Of a stretch of DNA of 36,411 nucleotides, positions 8,563 through 15,759 are shown piece by piece. Source of the stretch: an uncultured Gammaproteobacteria bacterium (GTDB lineage: Bacteria > Pseudomonadota > Gammaproteobacteria > GCA-2729495); assembly GCA_947258805.1 (NCBI GenBank), contig CAMYJV010000016.1:1-36411 (forward strand). The letters are read 5' to 3'. Position 1 is the first letter of the stretch, and each line of letters begins with the position of its first letter. Made by a program: the position numbers and the translations under genes. Under the pieces are notes generated by a model. The model made no database searches and was not told the origin of the DNA. It worked only from the letters and a program-made list of their open reading frames with translations.

Positions 8563-8937
8563 CTATGCCGTCGGTGGCGTGTTTTGACTGCCGAGGGCCG
8601 TAACCAGCCGGTCCGCAATGCGCAGACCTTCCAGGTAGTCGGGCGTCAACGGATTTCGGCCGCCGACCCGCAATGGGGTGTCTACTGCCGCCTCCTGCTC
8701 ATGCTCCAGCAGCGCCAGTGAGTAAGCAGCGAGGAGCACAGTGGCCTCATCTACAGCCAGCCGCTCGCCGAGGCCGGCGATCAGGCCGGCCAGCAGCTCG
8801 CGATGCCTGTGGCCCGGACCGCGAAACGCGTCGCCGGGGGCTTGCTCCAGCCGCAGCCAGCGGGATGCTGCCTGGGCCAGGCTGTCGGCACTGCGCAGCG
8901 TCTCCAGGGACGCGGCGGGCGGGGGTTGCGGGATCAT
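8563..8937 (-). CDS. Hypothetical protein, helical
   Basis: I do not recognise this 124-residue protein. It is predicted to be mostly helical and soluble, with leucine/alanine-rich stretches (HRELLAGLIAGLGERL, DEATVLLAAYSLALLEHEQEA). It has no signal peptide and no catalytic motif. Its start at 8937 lacks a clear ribosome site. It is divergent from the AraC-family gene, with about 88 bp between starts. It may be transcribed with the downstream universal stress gene. Confidence 0.55.
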   Translation of the reverse strand: MIPQPPPAASLETLRSADSLAQAASRWLRLEQAPGDAFRGPGHRHRELLAGLIAGLGERLAVDEATVLLAAYSLALLEHEQEAAVDTPLRVGGRNPLTPDYLEGLRIADRLVTALGSQNTPPTA

Positions 8938-9025
8938 GGAATCAGGCTACGCGCCGAAGTGCGTTAACCATTATCATTTCGCCTCACATCATGGTCTTCT
9001 GAGGTCAGACAGCGGTAGCGCCGGC

Positions 9026-10036
9026 ATGATGCTCGAAAACACCAACCTCGCAACCGGCGCGCAGCTGCTGGCGGAAACCCTCGAGCGAGACTACGGCATC
9101 AATCCCGCCGAAGTCTTCGCCGTGGCGGAGCTCGACATGTCGCGCCTCCGGGTACCGGGCGCCCGCTACCCCTGGCCAAATTTGCGGGTTCTGTGGGAAG
9201 AAGCGACCCGACGCTCAGGAGACCCTTGCCTGGGTCTTGCTGTAGGCGCCCGCAGCCGTGTCGGCACTTTCCAGGCCATCGGTTGCTCGTGGATCTCCAG
9301 CGCGAGTCTGCTGGAAGCCCTGCAGAGGCTGGTCCGTTACCGGCGCGTGCTGTCCACCGCAGATATTGACGTGCGGCTAGAGGTGAAAGAGCCGGGCGAT
9401 TGGGAACTGTCCGTCCGCTTTCCGGACCCGTCCATGGCCCCCGGTCGGGCCAATGTTGATGCCTTTGTCCGGGGCATGGTGGGCCTGATGCAGGCGGCCA
9501 CGCAACCAGAGTTTTACCCGCGGGTCGTCCACCTGCCCCACGACGATGGCGGCCAGGCCGATCGTTACCGCGAGGCCCTCGGACCGGGCGTGCGTTTCGA
9601 TCAGCCTCATTGCAGCATCGCCGTCGCCCGCGCTGAAGCCGAGGCCCCGCTGCCGGGCGACAACCCGGAGCTGGCAAACGCCAACGATATGGTGTCGGAA
9701 CGCTATCTCGCGAGCCTCGATCCGGCGCGCATAGCCACCGAAGTGCGTGAGCTCCTGGTAGAAATGATGCCGTCGGGCACGGTGCGCCAGGAAGACGTGG
9801 CGCAGCGCATGAACAGGAGTCTCAGCACGCTGCAACGCCAGCTGACGAGCGAGGGCCTCAACTTTCAGCAGCTGCGGGACGAAACCCGGCGACGCCTCGC
9901 CGAGGACTACATTCGCACCAACGAACTGTCCCTGAGCCAGATCGCCTATCTGCTGGGCTTCTCTGACCAGAGCAACTTTTCCCGGGCCTTCAAACGCTGG
10001 ACCGGCATGGCGCCGCGCGAGTACCGAGCCAGCTAG
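9026..10036 (+). CDS. AraC-family transcriptional regulator
   Basis: This 336-residue protein has the layout of OruR-type AraC regulators. An N-terminal ligand-sensing region (about residues 1-190, with DPCLGLAVGARSRVGTF resembling the Arabinose_bd-like domain) precedes two helix-turn-helix motifs. The second is in LSLSQIAYLLGFSDQSNFSRAFKRWTGMAPREYR, a near-signature AraC C-terminus. It would be a cytoplasmic DNA-binding activator; the effector and targets are unknown. Divergence from the hypothetical/usp pair makes those genes candidate targets, by inference only. Two ATGs are in tandem at 9026; neither has a strong ribosome site, and a longer upstream form remains possible. Confidence 0.9.
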   Translation: MMLENTNLATGAQLLAETLERDYGINPAEVFAVAELDMSRLRVPGARYPWPNLRVLWEEATRRSGDPCLGLAVGARSRVGTFQAIGCSWISSASLLEALQRLVRYRRVLSTADIDVRLEVKEPGDWELSVRFPDPSMAPGRANVDAFVRGMVGLMQAATQPEFYPRVVHLPHDDGGQADRYREALGPGVRFDQPHCSIAVARAEAEAPLPGDNPELANANDMVSERYLASLDPARIATEVRELLVEMMPSGTVRQEDVAQRMNRSLSTLQRQLTSEGLNFQQLRDETRRRLAEDYIRTNELSLSQIAYLLGFSDQSNFSRAFKRWTGMAPREYRAS

Positions 10037-10192
10037 CGCCAGGACCGGGCCCCAACGGCAACGGCCGCCCAGGCAGCCGCACCGAGCACGCAAGCCAGGA
10101 AAATACCCTGCAACGCGTGAGATTCGCGAGTTTTAAGTCCCAAATTTCTGCTTACCGTGTGCGTTCGCAGCCGAGCTCCTCCATTCATTGAC

Positions 10193-10220
10193 TTAAGTCG
10201 CAGCGCCCGCAAGCCGATAT
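10193..10220 (+). promoter_or_regulatory. Sigma-28 (FliA) promoter for the HDOD gene
   Basis: TTAAG at 10193-10197 and GCCGATAT at 10213-10220, with 16 bp between TTAA and GCCG. The -10 octamer is the same as at flgM and flaG in this window. Transcription would start near 10227, giving a leader of about 48 nt. This places the HDOD gene in the late flagellar regulon. Confidence 0.75.
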
Positions 10221-10274
10221 AGCTGACAGTTAAGCCTTAAAAAGTGGGCTGTTGATGCCCGCCGAGGAGCCGGA

Positions 10275-11150
10275 ATGACCACCGCAGAAGACCTGAATGC
10301 CGCCGCCTTCAAATTTGTCCAGGGCCTCGCCACGGATCTGGACCGGGACGACCTGGAACTGCCCGGTCCCCCATCAAATCCGCGGGGGAGAGCCTGCGCA
10401 CGAGGGTTACCGTGGGTAGCCAAGGGCGGCTGCTGCTGACCGGACATCGTGAACCTGGTCAATTCGGAGCCATCGCTGGCAGCCCGACTGATCAAACTGG
10501 CCAATTCCGCCGCCTTTAACGCCAGCGGCCGCGAAATCAGCGACCCGCAGGTCGCAGTCAACCTGGTGGGCTTCAACGTGGTGCGCAGCACCGCAACGGC
10601 CTTTGCGATGCGCCAGATGGAACAGCAGGAATGGCTGGAACCGGTGCGCCCGATGCTGGCGAAGATCTGGCGACGCTCAAACGGCGTCGCGGCCATCTGC
10701 CATGCGCTCGGCGCTTGTATCGAAGGCGTGCGTGCAGATGAAGCCCTGGCGGCCGGACTGTTTCACCAGCTAGGCAACCTGTACCTGCTCACCAAGGCCC
10801 ACCGTGAGGGGCTGGAAGTAGCCAACCATCCCGCCTGGGACGGCGTGACGCAAAACTGGCACCCGACGATCGCCCGTGCCTTCGTGGAGTCGTGGGGCAT
10901 GCCCGCTCACGTGGGTGAGGCCGTGGAGCAACAGGACGGCGTGGCCGGTGGCGATGCCGAGCATATGTCGTTAAGTGCCCGACTCGTGTCCGCATCCAAG
11001 CTCTACGACAGTCTGCAGGAAGCCAGTAACGGCGCCGCGCCGAAGGTAGAAGAGATGCTGGCCCCGGTGCAGCTCGCCGGGAGCCCGTTCATGGACCTGG
11101 TGGCGGCGAACCAGTCTGCCATCGACGAGACGCGCCAGGCTATCGGCTGA
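10275..11150 (+). pseudogene. HDOD-domain signalling protein, disrupted near the N-terminus
   Basis: The ATG at 10275 follows GAGGAG and begins a typical HDOD N-terminus (AAFKFVQGLATDLDRDDLELPG). After codon 31 about 24 codons lose family character (PSNPRGRACARGLPW) and end in an in-frame TGA at 10437-10439. The same frame then resumes with excellent HDOD sequence (DIVNLVNSEPSLAARLIKLANSAAF, later FHQLGNLYLL) to 11150. Read through, the gene would be 291 residues, a usual length, so only this short stretch is wrong. HDOD proteins are signalling domains related to HD phosphohydrolases, often linked to motility and stress. A GTG at 10449 could start a shortened product but has no ribosome site. 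A sequencing error, a real lesion or a switchable segment are all possible. Confidence 0.7.
10363..10443. repeat. 6-bp inverted repeat flanking the 69-bp abnormal segment of the HDOD gene
   Basis: CCGGTC at 10363-10368 and GACCGG at 10438-10443 face each other around exactly 69 bp (23 codons). On paper, inverting the inner segment removes the TGA and leaves the HDOD frame open from end to end. The repeat is short and GC-rich, so chance is a serious alternative. Confidence 0.3.
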
Positions 11151-11239
11151 GCAGGCCACCGCGCGGGCAACAAGCCACAGCTCGCCGGCGACCGCCGACG
11201 TCATGGCGAGCCGCGTCTACCGCAGGCGGGAAGAGATAC

Positions 11240-11692
11240 TCAGACGGAGGTCATTGGCAGACGCCACGTGCGCACGGCGGGATCGGCCCCGTCCGGGCCA
11301 TACACGTCGGTCTGCTCACCCTGGCCACGCATCAGGGTCAGCGTGCTTTCGACTCGCCGCTGCTGGCGACGAATGATGCGGCCGTTGGCTTCATTGTGAT
11401 CACGGCAGGCGCGGGTCAGTTCCAGCAGGCGGGCCCAGCGCTCGGCGATGGCCGGCGACTCGGCCAGCGTCTCCATGGCGGCCGGACTCGGGGCCAGTTC
11501 ACGGCGCTGCTGTTCCAGGCCGGCAGCGGCAGCGAGGTGCTCCTGCTTCTCGGCCGTGAGGCTCTCCAGGGCCGCAACGTCCCGGGCTTCCAGCGCAGTC
11601 TGTTCGCGCGCCAGCACGTTGAGCACCGACTCCAGCGCGGCCAGCTGCTGGTCAAGGAGCTCGGTCAGTTGCGTGGCAGCGGCCGGGTTCAT
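11240..11692 (-). CDS. flgN: FlgN, export chaperone for hook-filament junction proteins
   Basis: This 150-residue cytosolic protein matches FlgN, which binds FlgK and FlgL and delivers them to the flagellar export gate. It is a long alpha-helical coiled-coil protein rich in Leu, Ala, Glu and Gln (LLDQQLAALESVLNVLAREQTALEARD). The family-typical C-terminal TDVYGPDGADP motif is present. The ATG at 11692 overlaps the flgM stop in an ATGA, so the two are translationally coupled. The convergent HDOD gene ends about 90 bp away. Both identity and operon position (flgM-flgN) agree. Confidence 0.92.
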   Translation of the reverse strand: MNPAAATQLTELLDQQLAALESVLNVLAREQTALEARDVAALESLTAEKQEHLAAAAGLEQQRRELAPSPAAMETLAESPAIAERWARLLELTRACRDHNEANGRIIRRQQRRVESTLTLMRGQGEQTDVYGPDGADPAVRTWRLPMTSV

Positions 11693-12000
11693 CCGAGATC
11701 CTGCTCCAGGCGCATCAGCTTGCGGGCAAGCCGCTCGGCATCGATTTCGTAGGCACCCGCATCCAGGCGCGCGCGCATGCTTTCCACGCGGTCATTATCG
11801 ACATCCGGCAGATCCTTCAGACGCGTTTCCACGTCACGCAGGCTGCCGGCCTGGCCGCTCAGCTTCACCGAGTCCCTGGGGGGCTCGGGCCGCTGCTGCT
11901 TGCCAGTGGCATTGGCCGGATCGCTCTTCTCCACCCCGCGGTTACGCGACGGGTTTATGTCAAGCCCCGGCCGGGCGTATGCACTGATTTTGTCTGCCAT
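11689..12000 (-). CDS. flgM: FlgM, anti-sigma-28 factor
   Basis: This 103-residue protein is FlgM, which binds and inhibits FliA (sigma-28) until the hook-basal body is complete and FlgM is exported. The N-terminal half is polar and probably disordered (NPSRNRGVEKSDPANATGKQ), as needed for export. The C-terminal half holds the sigma-binding region: DSVKLSG, then the helices DVDNDRVESMRARLDAGAYEIDAERLARKLMRLEQDL. AGGAG stands about 8 nt before the ATG. A sigma-28 promoter lies directly upstream, giving the usual autoregulation, and flgN follows with a 4-bp overlap. Confidence 0.95.
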   Translation of the reverse strand: MADKISAYARPGLDINPSRNRGVEKSDPANATGKQQRPEPPRDSVKLSGQAGSLRDVETRLKDLPDVDNDRVESMRARLDAGAYEIDAERLARKLMRLEQDLG

Positions 12001-12040
12001 GGCTCGTTACTCCTGCGCAAACGCGCACGGTCCCGCCTAT

Positions 12041-12068
12041 ATATCGGCAGGTACTGCGGGCACCTTTA
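12041..12068 (-). promoter_or_regulatory. Sigma-28 promoter for flgMN
   Basis: Read on the minus strand, TAAAG (from 12068) and GCCGATAT (12048-12041) are separated by 16 bp between TAAA and GCCG. Both elements match the FliA consensus. The leader to the flgM ATG at 12000 would be about 35 nt. Confidence 0.8.
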
Positions 12069-12095
12069 GGGCTAATTGCAGCAAGTGTCGCTGAT

Positions 12096-12644
12096 TCACT
12101 GCAGCAATACCTCGACGGACTTCGCGGACCGGACGATTGCCTCGACTTCCCGCCCGGAGCTCTGATTCACCACGCCGATCACCTGGCCGCGGACGCCGTC
12201 TTCCTGGGCCACGCCGGCCATACGAATGTCCAGACCACCGGATCGAGCCTGCAGAATGACCTGCTGGCCGCGTTTCACCAGTGCCGGCATTTCCAGGTGG
12301 CCGGGAGTGACCGCTTCGCCCGCTGCCAGCGGCCGACGCAGCTGCTGACCCACCGCATCCGCAGCTGCACTCAGGAATCCGTAATCCAGCTCACCGGTAT
12401 CCCGTTCCGCCAATGAAATGTCGTTGGCCGTCAACACACTGTCGCGCGGCATCGCCCGCTTGGTGACCACCACCTGCTGAAAGACCGACAGTTGCACCGG
12501 CACGTGCAGCTTCCACGGTTTCGGTCCGGCGCACTGCACCCGGGCGGTAACACGCGCCGAGCTGCGCGCGCGGAACGGCACCGAGGCCTCCAGCGGCTGG
12601 CCGCAGGCCGGCAGCCGAATGCGCCGGTCCAGCTCACCCGCCAC
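12096..12644 (-). CDS. flgA: FlgA, P-ring assembly chaperone, N-terminus unresolved
   Basis: The 182 residues from the GTG at 12644 cover most of FlgA, the periplasmic chaperone for FlgI P-ring assembly. Recognisable blocks are GELDRRIRLPACGQPLEA, the SAF-like region VVVTKRAMPRDSVLTANDISLAERDTGELDYGFL, then GQQLRRPLAAGEAVTP, KRGQQVILQARSGGLDIRMAG and GQVIGVVNQSSGREVEAIV. FlgA is normally about 220-230 residues with a signal peptide; none is visible here. In frame upstream there are 37 codons with no ATG, GTG or TTG before a TAA at 12758-12756. A consensus sigma-54 promoter sits inside that stretch. Either the N-terminus is lost or frameshifted, or it starts at a rare codon. The gene identity is firm; the start is not. 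Confidence 0.85.
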   Translation of the reverse strand: MAGELDRRIRLPACGQPLEASVPFRARSSARVTARVQCAGPKPWKLHVPVQLSVFQQVVVTKRAMPRDSVLTANDISLAERDTGELDYGFLSAAADAVGQQLRRPLAAGEAVTPGHLEMPALVKRGQQVILQARSGGLDIRMAGVAQEDGVRGQVIGVVNQSSGREVEAIVRSAKSVEVLLQ

Positions 12645-12705
12645 CGCGTCGACTCGTCCGCCCGGCGCCAGCCACTCAGCATTGATTGCCGCCGCAGCGA
12701 TCGAT

Positions 12706-12720
12706 GCAAGACCCGTGCCA
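12706..12720 (-). promoter_or_regulatory. Sigma-54 promoter for flgA
   Basis: On the minus strand TGGCAC (12720-12715), 5 bp (GGGTC) and TTGC (12709-12706) form an exact -24/-12 sigma-54 element. The TSS would be near 12694, about 50 nt before the GTG of flgA. Confidence 0.75.
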
Positions 12721-12754
12721 CGTGCTGCGTCAACGCGAGCAGTCGCGAGCCGTA

Positions 12755-12768
12755 GTTAATGTGATGAC
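12755..12768. promoter_or_regulatory. Weak FleQ/FlrA-like activator site candidate
   Basis: GTTAATGTGATGAC matches 9 of 14 positions of a FleQ-type palindrome (GTCAATAAATTGAC as I recall it). It lies between the divergent sigma-54 promoters of flgA and flgB, a suitable place for an enhancer-binding protein. The match is modest. Confidence 0.2.
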
Positions 12769-12928
12769 AGATGTGAACGACACCCTCGTTCCGGCTGGCA
12801 CAGCGGCGCGAGTGGCGGCGGCCCTGGCGGCAACCGCTTGCCGCTCCGGGCCCCGCGGCGGCAACGCACCGGCAAGAAGCTGCCGGAGCCCGTCGATGAT
12901 TCCGTGTGACACCGGGCGCCATGCACGT

Positions 12929-12943
12929 TGGCACGCGTCTTGC
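12929..12943 (+). promoter_or_regulatory. Sigma-54 promoter for the flgBCDEFGHIJ operon
   Basis: TGGCAC (12929-12934), GCGTC and TTGC (12940-12943), followed by TT, form an exact -24/-12 element. The predicted TSS near 12955 lies about 23 nt before the preferred flgB start. Confidence 0.88.
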
Positions 12944-12977
12944 TTTATCACCGTCAGGAACAATGCGAGATCGCTTG

Positions 12978-13373
12978 ATGCCGATCAATCTGGACAACGA
13001 ATTTGCACTGCAAGGCCGCGCCCTCGGCGTGGCCAGCCAGCGTCTCGGCCTGCTGGCACAGAACGTCGCCAATGCCGACACGCCGGGATACAAAGCCCGC
13101 GACGTCGACTTCAAGGCAGCGATGCAAAACGCCGGGCAGAACGCGCCGTCGATGCAGGTCACCCACGACAAGCACATCGGCCTGCCTCGCGCCGACACAC
13201 GCGCCGAGGTCCTCTATCGCGTACCGAACCAGCCGAGCATGGACGGCAACACCGTTGATGCGCAGGTCGAGACCGGCGCCGTCGCCGAGACGGCGGTGCG
13301 CTACCAGGCGACGCTCACTTTTCTGAACGCGAAGATTCGCGGGCTACGACTCGCGATTACCGGGGGCCGATAG
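12978..13373 (+). CDS. flgB: FlgB, proximal rod protein
   Basis: This 131-residue protein is FlgB, a rod subunit next to the MS ring. The N-terminal rod/hook motif is clear (LGVASQRLGLLAQNVANADTPGYKARDVDFKAAM), and a second helix near the C-terminus (AVRYQATLTFLNAKIRGLRLAI) completes the D0-type coiled coil. It has no signal peptide, consistent with export by the flagellar type III apparatus. I favour the ATG at 12978 because the family starts close to this point. An ATG at 12963 with AGGA just upstream would add MRDRL but leave a leader of only about 8 nt from the sigma-54 TSS. flgC follows after 2 bp. Confidence 0.95.
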   Translation: MPINLDNEFALQGRALGVASQRLGLLAQNVANADTPGYKARDVDFKAAMQNAGQNAPSMQVTHDKHIGLPRADTRAEVLYRVPNQPSMDGNTVDAQVETGAVAETAVRYQATLTFLNAKIRGLRLAITGGR

Positions 13374-13375
13374 CC

Positions 13376-13783
13376 ATGTCTCTGTGGAAGGTTTTTGATA
13401 TTGCCGGCGCGTCAATGAGCGCGCAGTCGGTGCGCCTGAATACCACGGCCAGCAACCTGGCCAATGCCAATACGGCCTCGGGCTCTGCGGAAGAGGCCTA
13501 CAGTGCGCGCCATCCGGTGTTCGAGACCGTGATGGACTGGGAGTCCGAGGCCAGCGCCGGGGTGCGCGTGTCGGACATTACCACCAGTGACAAGGAGCCG
13601 GCGAAGGTTCATCAGCCGGGTCATCCCGAGGCCGATGCCGACGGCTACATCTACATGTCCAACGTCAATCCGGTGGACGAACTCGTGAACATGATTTCGG
13701 CGTCCCGCGGCTACCAGAACAGCGTGGAAGTCATGAACACGTCCAAGGAATTGCTGCTGCGCACGCTGCGGCTCGGGCAGTAA
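13376..13783 (+). CDS. flgC: FlgC, proximal rod protein
   Basis: This 135-residue protein is FlgC. The N-terminal motif MSAQSVRLNTTASNLANANTASGSAEEAYSARHPVFE and the C-terminal VNPVDELVNMISASRGYQNSVEVMNTSKELLLRTLRLGQ are diagnostic of the family. They form the helical D0 pair that packs in the rod. It is exported without a cleaved signal by the flagellar type III system. The start is only 2 bp after the flgB stop, which implies co-translation in the sigma-54-driven rod-hook operon. Confidence 0.96.
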   Translation: MSLWKVFDIAGASMSAQSVRLNTTASNLANANTASGSAEEAYSARHPVFETVMDWESEASAGVRVSDITTSDKEPAKVHQPGHPEADADGYIYMSNVNPVDELVNMISASRGYQNSVEVMNTSKELLLRTLRLGQ

Positions 13784-13803
13784 CCGCAAGGAGCTGACAA
13801 ACC

Positions 13804-14475
13804 ATGATCAATATGCCAACCACCGATTTCGACCTGAGTGAACTGACCCTGCAGAAGCCAACTCAGGAAGAGCGCACCGAACTGGGCCAGGAAGACTTCC
13901 TGATGCTGATGGTCGAGCAGTTCTCCAACCAGGATCCATTCCAGCCGGTGGAGAACGGCGAATTCATCGCGCAGATGGCGCAGTTCAGCCAGGTGTCCGG
14001 CATTGCCGAGATGAACCAGTCACTGGAGCGCCTCGCCAATTCCATGTCAGCGAACCAGGCGCTGCAGGCCGCCACGATGGTCGGCCGCTCGGTATTGGCC
14101 GACGGCAATCTCGGCACGCTGGGTAGCGAAGGCGGACTGAAGGGCGGCGTCGACCTGCCCTACGGCACCAGCGCAGGCTACGTCCGGGTATTCAATCCGC
14201 GCGGCGAGGTAGCCGGCGAATTCTCGCTGGGCACCCGCGGTGCCGGACTTGCCAGCTTCGAATGGGACGGCACGCTGGCCGACGGCGAACGGGCGGAACC
14301 GGGGACCTATCGCGTGGCGGCATTCATTCGCAACGACGGTGTCGAAGAGCCGCTGACGACCTACGTCGGCTCCGAAATTCAGAGCGTGAGCCTGTCGGCC
14401 GGTGGCCGCAGCGCGCTGTTGACCACCGCCAACGGCCAGCAGGTCAGCCTGTCCCAGGTTAAAGCCATCATGTAA
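13804..14475 (+). CDS. flgD: FlgD, hook capping/scaffold protein
   Basis: This 223-residue protein is FlgD, the transient cap on which FlgE polymerises and which is discarded when FlgK arrives. The conserved N-terminal segment is LGQEDFLMLMVEQFSNQDPFQPVENGEFIAQMAQFSQVSGI. The C-terminal half has the FlgD Ig/tudor-like domain (YGTSAGYVRVFNPRGEVAGEF, FEWDGTLADGERAEPGTYRVAAF). AAGGAG lies upstream of the ATG at 13804; an ATG three codons later is an alternative start. A small RNA hairpin follows the stop before flgE. Confidence 0.95.
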   Translation: MINMPTTDFDLSELTLQKPTQEERTELGQEDFLMLMVEQFSNQDPFQPVENGEFIAQMAQFSQVSGIAEMNQSLERLANSMSANQALQAATMVGRSVLADGNLGTLGSEGGLKGGVDLPYGTSAGYVRVFNPRGEVAGEFSLGTRGAGLASFEWDGTLADGERAEPGTYRVAAFIRNDGVEEPLTTYVGSEIQSVSLSAGGRSALLTTANGQQVSLSQVKAIM

Positions 14476-14482
14476 AGACCCG

Positions 14483-14499
14483 TCGACACGGAATGTCGA
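14483..14499 (+). other. Intercistronic hairpin between flgD and flgE
   Basis: TCGACA (14483-14488) and TGTCGA (14494-14499) form a perfect 6-bp stem with the 5-nt loop CGGAA. There is no T-run, so it is not a standard terminator. It could stabilise or process the mRNA ahead of the strongly needed flgE; the GGA in the loop also resembles CsrA/RsmA targets. The role is inferred. Confidence 0.4.
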
Positions 14500-14535
14500 G
14501 CAGTCAAACGAATACGAGTACCAAGGAGTAGAAAG

Positions 14536-15732
14536 ATGTCATTTCAAGTTGCACTGAGCGGTCTGAACGCCGCGTCCACCGACCTGCAGGTCACGTCCAA
14601 CAACATCGCGAATGCCAATACCTTTGGCTTCAAGTCTTCGCGTGCGGAATTCGCAGACGTCTACTCCGGCGAAGCCACTGGCATCGGGGCCGGCGTGCGG
14701 CTGACCGACGTGCGGCAGGAATTTACCCAGGGCAATGTCGAGATCACCGAGCGCCAGCTGGACCTCGGCATCTCCGGCAACGGCTTCTTCGTCGTGAATG
14801 ACGGCGGTGGACTGCTGTACTCGCGAGTCGGTGCCTTCGGCCTCGATTCATCCGGCTTCGTGGAGAACGCCGAGGGCGAACGCCTGCAAATCTACCCCGC
14901 TGACGGGGCCGGCGGCTTCAATACCGGCACGCTGAGCGACCTGCAGATCACCACGGATACGAGCCCGCCCGACCCGAGCGCGAACGTGGACATGAACATC
15001 AACCTGCCGGCGGATGCCTCAGCGCCCAGCGTCGTGCCCTTCGATCCGAACGATCCGCAGACCTTCAATCACAGCACGTCGACAGTCGTTTACGACTCCC
15101 TCGGTGTCGCCCACACGGCCACCTACTACTTCCTGGAAACCGGCGGTGCCTGGGAGGTCTACCAGACACTGGACGGCAACCAGGTCGGCGGCGCTCAGCC
15201 CTTTGACTTTGCAGCCGACGGCAGCATTACGAACCCGCCGAACGGCGTGCTGACCTATCCGGCCTGGGATCCGGCCAACGGGGCGACCCCGGTCACGCTG
15301 AACCTGGATCTGTCCAACACCACCCAGTACGGCTCGAACTTCGTGGTGAACAGCATCAACCCGGACGGTCGCTCGGCCGGACGCCTGCGCAATATCGAGA
15401 TCGACCAGACCGGTATCGTGTTTGCCAGGTTCTCCAACGGCCAATCCATTTCCCTGGGCAAAGTGGCACTCGCCAATTTCTCCAACCCGGAAGGGCTGGC
15501 GAAGGTGAGCGACACGTCGTTCCAGGAAACCTTCAACTCCGGCGTCCCGCAGCGCGGTGAGGCCACCGAGTCGAACTTCGGCCTGATTCAGTCCGGTGCG
15601 CTGGAGGCTTCCAACGTCGACCTGACCGAGCAGCTCGTGAACATGATCACGGCGCAGCGCCTGTTCCAGGCCAACGCGCAGGTGATCTCCACGATGGACA
15701 CGGTCACACAGACCATCATCAACATCCGTTAA
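14536..15732 (+). CDS. flgE: FlgE, flagellar hook protein
   Basis: This 398-residue protein is the hook subunit. The N-terminal motif is ALSGLNAASTDLQVTSNNIANANTFGFKSSRAEFADVY and the C-terminal is SNVDLTEQLVNMITAQRLFQANAQVISTMD, the D0 coiled-coil pair. Between them are the FlgE D1/D2 regions, including the TFNHSTSTVVYDSLGVAHTATYYF block. The length is normal for a short hook protein. AAGGAG lies 9-10 nt before the ATG. It follows flgD in the operon and precedes the two distal-rod genes. Confidence 0.97.
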   Translation: MSFQVALSGLNAASTDLQVTSNNIANANTFGFKSSRAEFADVYSGEATGIGAGVRLTDVRQEFTQGNVEITERQLDLGISGNGFFVVNDGGGLLYSRVGAFGLDSSGFVENAEGERLQIYPADGAGGFNTGTLSDLQITTDTSPPDPSANVDMNINLPADASAPSVVPFDPNDPQTFNHSTSTVVYDSLGVAHTATYYFLETGGAWEVYQTLDGNQVGGAQPFDFAADGSITNPPNGVLTYPAWDPANGATPVTLNLDLSNTTQYGSNFVVNSINPDGRSAGRLRNIEIDQTGIVFARFSNGQSISLGKVALANFSNPEGLAKVSDTSFQETFNSGVPQRGEATESNFGLIQSGALEASNVDLTEQLVNMITAQRLFQANAQVISTMDTVTQTIINIR

Positions 15733-15759
15733 TGCAACGGTAGGCAGGAGTAAAGGCGA

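Noticed and set aside
10437..10439. TGA in the HDOD gene as a selenocysteine codon
   Set aside because: HDOD proteins have no known selenoprotein members, and the surrounding 24 codons are also abnormal.
11175..11215. GCTCGCC/GGCGAGC inverted repeat between the HDOD gene and flgN as a bidirectional terminator
   Set aside because: The loop is long, there is no T-run on either strand, and a 7-bp match is easily found by chance in such GC-rich DNA.
12675..12689. ATG near 12677 (minus) as the flgA start
   Set aside because: It is in a different frame from the FlgA homology and its product (MLSGWRRADES) has no FlgA character.
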